A DNA stretch of 7,363 nucleotides. Origin: Gemmatimonadaceae bacterium. Its GTDB lineage: Bacteria > Gemmatimonadota > Gemmatimonadetes > Gemmatimonadales > Gemmatimonadaceae. How positions within the stretch are numbered: the first letter of the stretch is position 1; each line of letters starts with the position of its first letter. A model generated the notes under the pieces. That model was not told where the DNA came from and made no database searches. It saw nothing but the letters and a program-made list of their open reading frames with translations. Shown piece after piece: positions 5,399 to 7,363 of the stretch. Made by a program: the position numbers and the translations under genes. The stretch is taken from contig JACMOE010000678.1 of the NCBI GenBank assembly GCA_014378185.1, positions 1 through 7,363 of the forward strand, read 5' to 3'.

Positions 5399-6774
5399 TC
5401 GTCACCCATGGGAATGCCAAGGCGACGCATGCGCCTGTAAAGGTTTCCCCGATCCGTCTTCAACCGTCGTGCCGCATCTGCCACGTTCCCGGATGCCGAC
5501 GACAGCGCGCGCACGATGAGGAGCCGCTCGTGCGCATCCAGCGTGTCGCTGAGCGAATGGTCCAGCGCCGCGGGATCGGGCAGCGGCTCTTCCGCGCGTC
5601 GCGCGGCGCCTGCCATGGGCAACACGGCGAGCACATGCCGCTCGTCCACATCGCCGCCAGCATGCAGGATGGCCAGACGCTCCACGATGTTCGCCAGTTC
5701 GCGGATGTTGCCGGGCCAGCGATGGCCGGCAAGCAGGGCCAGCGCAGCGGGAGTCCATCGTGGCGCGGGCCGTCCCGTCCTGGCGTGATGCAGGGTGGAG
5801 AAATGCGCCACGAGCGCGGGGATGTCATCGGGCCGCTCGTGCAGCGGCGGCACGTCGATGGGGATCACGTTGAGCCGAAAGAACAAGTCCTCGCGGAACG
5901 TGCCGTCCGCAACGGCGCGCGCGAGGTTGCGATTGGTGGCACTCACGATGCGCACGTCCACGCGAATGGGCCTGCCCCCGCCGACGCGCTCGATTTCACT
6001 CGCTTCAATGGCGCGCAGGAGCTTCGCCTGGGCGTCCAGGCCCAGGTCGCCCACCTCATCGAGAAACAGCGTGCCCGTGTGCGCAAGCTCGAAGCGGCCG
6101 ATGCCTCGATCCGTCGCGCTGGGGAACGCACCCTTCTCGTGCCCGAACATCTCGCTCTCCACGAGATCCCGCGGAATGGCCGCGCAGTTCACGCGGATGA
6201 AGGGACGGTCGCGCCGCGCACTGTCGAAGTGGATGGCGGCCGCCACGAGTTCCTTGCCAGTGCCCGATTCGCCCGTCACGAGCACGCGCGCATCCGTCGG
6301 GGCGACGCGCGCGATCATCTCGCGCACCTTCTCCATCGCGGAGCTGGTTCCGATCATCTGGCCGGCGAGCCCCAGATCCTCGCGCAGTGCGCGCGCCTCT
6401 CGACGCACCCGCCGCAACTCGAGCGCCGACGCCAGCGCCAGCAGCACGCCTTCAGGGGAGAGGGGCTTCTCCAGGAAATTGAACGCTCCCAGCTTCGTCG
6501 CCTTCACGGCGTCACTGAGGCCGGCCTTTCCGCTCATCATGACGACGGGAACGTCCGGCACGGTCTCGCGCAACCGCGCGAGCGTTGCCAACCCGTCAAG
6601 TTCCCCCGGCATCATGAGATCGAGCAGCACCACGTCGGGCGCGCCCTCCGCTACGCGCGCCAGGCCGGCGGCTCCGTCCGCGGCATCGCGCACTTCATAG
6701 CCTTCGCTCGCGAGCAACGCGCCCACCATCCGGCGGATATTGGGCTCGTCGTCGACGATCAGGATGCTCGGCAC
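5395..6774 (-). CDS. NtrX/NtrC-type response regulator with variant GAFTGA motif
   Basis: A 459-residue three-domain regulator. The receiver (1-120) has acidic pair D8-D9, phosphoacceptor D52 in LLDLMMPG, S81 and K103 in EKP; the stretch AVKATKLGAFNFLEKPL is typical of NtrX. The AAA+ domain (about 140-375) has Walker A GESGTGKE (168-175), Walker B TLFLDEV with D239-E240, arginine-finger region FREDLFFRLNV (293-303) and sensor II WPGNIREL (353-360). The Fis-type helix-turn-helix spans about 411-456 (SGNVADAARR, NLYRRMRRLGI). The sigma-54-contacting loop reads GAFPSA (215-220) instead of GAFTGA, which puts ordinary sigma-54 activation in doubt. I chose the GTG at 6774, seven bases after the upstream stop, because the receiver's first strand (PSILIVDDE) follows at once; the frame is open to 6891, but that extension is receiver-unlike and overlaps the upstream gene. 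No strong Shine-Dalgarno is visible, so coupling is likely. The partner should be the upstream kinase. Confidence 0.92.
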   Translation of the reverse strand: MPSILIVDDEPNIRRMVGALLASEGYEVRDAADGAAGLARVAEGAPDVVLLDLMMPGELDGLATLARLRETVPDVPVVMMSGKAGLSDAVKATKLGAFNFLEKPLSPEGVLLALASALELRRVRREARALREDLGLAGQMIGTSSAMEKVREMIARVAPTDARVLVTGESGTGKELVAAAIHFDSARRDRPFIRVNCAAIPRDLVESEMFGHEKGAFPSATDRGIGRFELAHTGTLFLDEVGDLGLDAQAKLLRAIEASEIERVGGGRPIRVDVRIVSATNRNLARAVADGTFREDLFFRLNVIPIDVPPLHERPDDIPALVAHFSTLHHARTGRPAPRWTPAALALLAGHRWPGNIRELANIVERLAILHAGGDVDERHVLAVLPMAGAARRAEEPLPDPAALDHSLSDTLDAHERLLIVRALSSASGNVADAARRLKTDRGNLYRRMRRLGIPMGDE

Positions 6775-6781
6775 GGATCGC

Positions 6782-7066
6782 CTAGCGGGGGTCCGAACTC
6801 GACGGAAGGGCTGGTCGCCCGGGCGCGCGTTCGGTGAGCAACTTCGTCGTGAAGCGCTGTCCCTCCGAGATTCGCTCGACCTCGATCGCAATGGAATCGA
6901 TCGCCTGCTCGATGCGCTCCAGGCGCGCCGTCACCTCGAGTGGCACGGCCTGTCCTACGGGCTTTCGCTCCAGGCGGGCCGCAAACGCGCGCGCCAGGGG
7001 ATAGCCGATCGCGATCACCGGTATGGACGCGACGAAGATGATGGGAATGAAGATCGGATCAGGCAT
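6782..7066 (-). CDS. Small single-pass membrane protein with coiled coil, between kinase and regulator
   Basis: A 94-residue protein. Residues about 4-27 (PIFIPIIFVASIPVIAIGYPLARAF) form one hydrophobic membrane helix with a very short N-terminus. A basic stretch follows (ARLERK, 30-35), then an amphipathic heptad-like region at about 43-80 (VTARLERIEQAIDSIAIEVERISEGQ) that should form a coiled coil in the cytoplasm, and a Pro/Ser-rich tail. The layout resembles PspB-like or membrane-anchored coiled-coil adaptors, but I see no convincing homology to a named family. I recall similar short proteins from Gemmatimonadota, without a function. The frame is open to 7141, but the ATG at 7066 is supported by AGAGGT four bases upstream and by placing the helix at the N-terminus. 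It overlaps the kinase gene by 8 nt and ends 7 nt before the regulator, so it may modulate that pair. Confidence 0.8.
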   Translation of the reverse strand: MPDPIFIPIIFVASIPVIAIGYPLARAFAARLERKPVGQAVPLEVTARLERIEQAIDSIAIEVERISEGQRFTTKLLTERAPGRPALPSSSDPR

Positions 7067-7363
7067 GAACACCTCTCGTATCGTGTGGGGGCGCATCCGC
7101 TGGCAGCAGTAACCGCATCGTCGTGCCCTCGCCTGGCGCACTCTCCACCTCTACAGCTCCGTCATGTGCGAGCAAGGTCTGGCGCACGATCGCCAGTCCC
7201 AGACGCGTGCCCGCCGCCTTGTGCGTCACGTATGGTTCCCAGATTTGCTCCAGCCGCGAAGCGGGGATGCCCGCGCCGCCATCATGTACCTCCACCGCCA
7301 CCATCGGCCGGCCGCCTCGACTCGCTCGTCGCACGTGCAGGGCGATGGGTGAATCTGGTGCGC
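7059..7363 (-). CDS. NtrY-like sensor histidine kinase, C-terminal ATPase part (partial)
   Basis: The reading frame runs in from the right edge; its last 100 residues are present and end in TGA at 7061-7059. It is the C-terminal half of a GHKL/HATPase_c domain: the G1 box HDGGAGIP, the F-box-like segment IWEPYVTHKAAG, a G2-type box reading GTRLGLAIVRQ, and the final strands GAVEVESAPGEGTTMRLLLP. The sequence WEPYVTHK with a compact ATP lid is typical of NtrY-class kinases (usually FEPYVTTK). The G2 box normally reads GTGLGL; here the second Gly is Arg. The N box, the phosphoacceptor His and any sensor or membrane segments lie outside the window. As first gene of the visible cluster it should phosphorylate the response regulator two genes downstream. 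The start and promoter of the operon cannot be seen. Confidence 0.88.
   Translation of the reverse strand, partial: APDSPIALHVRRASRGGRPMVAVEVHDGGAGIPASRLEQIWEPYVTHKAAGTRLGLAIVRQTLLAHDGAVEVESAPGEGTTMRLLLPADAPPHDTRGVHA
7071..7076 (-). promoter_or_regulatory. Ribosome binding site of the small membrane protein gene
   Basis: On the minus strand AGAGGT lies four bases before the ATG at 7066, inside the 3' end of the kinase gene. It decides in favour of this start over the in-frame ATG at 7141 and is one of the few clear Shine-Dalgarno sequences in the operon. Confidence 0.6.

Noticed and set aside
4529..5440. Plus-strand open frame of 303 codons opposite the outer-membrane protein
   Set aside because: It shadows a gene with a signal peptide, repeats and barrel strands; the antisense product is His/Arg-rich without recognisable domains.
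5530..6837. Plus-strand open frame of 435 codons opposite the response regulator
   Set aside because: It is antisense to a gene with complete receiver, AAA+ and Fis domains; its translation is low-complexity and matches no motif. Long antisense frames are expected in high-GC DNA.
6775..6891. N-terminal extension of the response regulator
   Set aside because: The added residues are Arg/Ser-rich, lie inside the upstream gene, and precede the natural first beta-strand of the receiver; the GTG at 6774 is better.
1..7363. CRISPR array, insertion sequence, tRNA, rRNA or riboswitch
   Set aside because: Reading through the window I saw no regularly spaced repeats, terminal inverted repeats with a transposase, cloverleaf-like sequences or long structured leader; almost all bases are accounted for by coding sequence.

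Overview
This 7.4 kb window comes from a bacterial chromosome with high GC content and strongly GC-biased third codon positions. The combination of NtrY/NtrX-type signalling genes, secreted proteins whose signal peptides end in an Ala-Ala-Gln or Ala-Gln pattern, and a small one-helix protein ending in a coiled coil looks to me most like Gemmatimonadota. That assignment is inference: no rRNA or other marker gene is present. I see no mobile element, CRISPR array or RNA gene.

Left half, plus strand (1-2991). The window opens with the Pro/Ser/Arg-rich tail of a reading frame whose stop overlaps the next start (ATGA). A PHP-domain metal hydrolase follows, and its stop overlaps (GTGA) the start of an amidohydrolase of the MTA/SAH deaminase-chlorohydrolase family. 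These are probably co-translated metabolic enzymes; their substrates cannot be read from the sequence. After a 68-bp gap with a possible promoter comes a stand-alone HNH endonuclease-like gene with a TTG start. It ends in an intrinsic terminator that contains its stop codon.

Right half, minus strand (7363-3030, read right to left). Five genes are packed into one operon-like run whose junctions range from an 8-nt overlap to a 7-nt gap: (1) the C-terminus of an NtrY-like sensor histidine kinase, cut by the window edge; (2) a 94-residue single-helix membrane protein with a coiled coil; (3) an NtrX/NtrC-type response regulator whose sigma-54 contact loop reads GAFPSA instead of GAFTGA; (4) an outer-membrane protein with a bactofilin-like beta-helical N-terminus followed by an Omp85/BamA-like barrel; (5) a secreted DUF4390-like protein.

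Taken together, the right half looks like a signalling operon that carries two envelope proteins, plausibly an envelope-sensing or envelope-maintenance module. The two halves converge at about 2992-3029, a short space with a terminator on the plus strand and a separate perfect hairpin overlapping the stop of the last minus-strand gene. The most distinctive points are the altered GAFTGA loop, the altered G2 box of the kinase, the beta-helix/barrel fusion without POTRA domains, and the DUF4390 gene beside an NtrY/NtrX pair.
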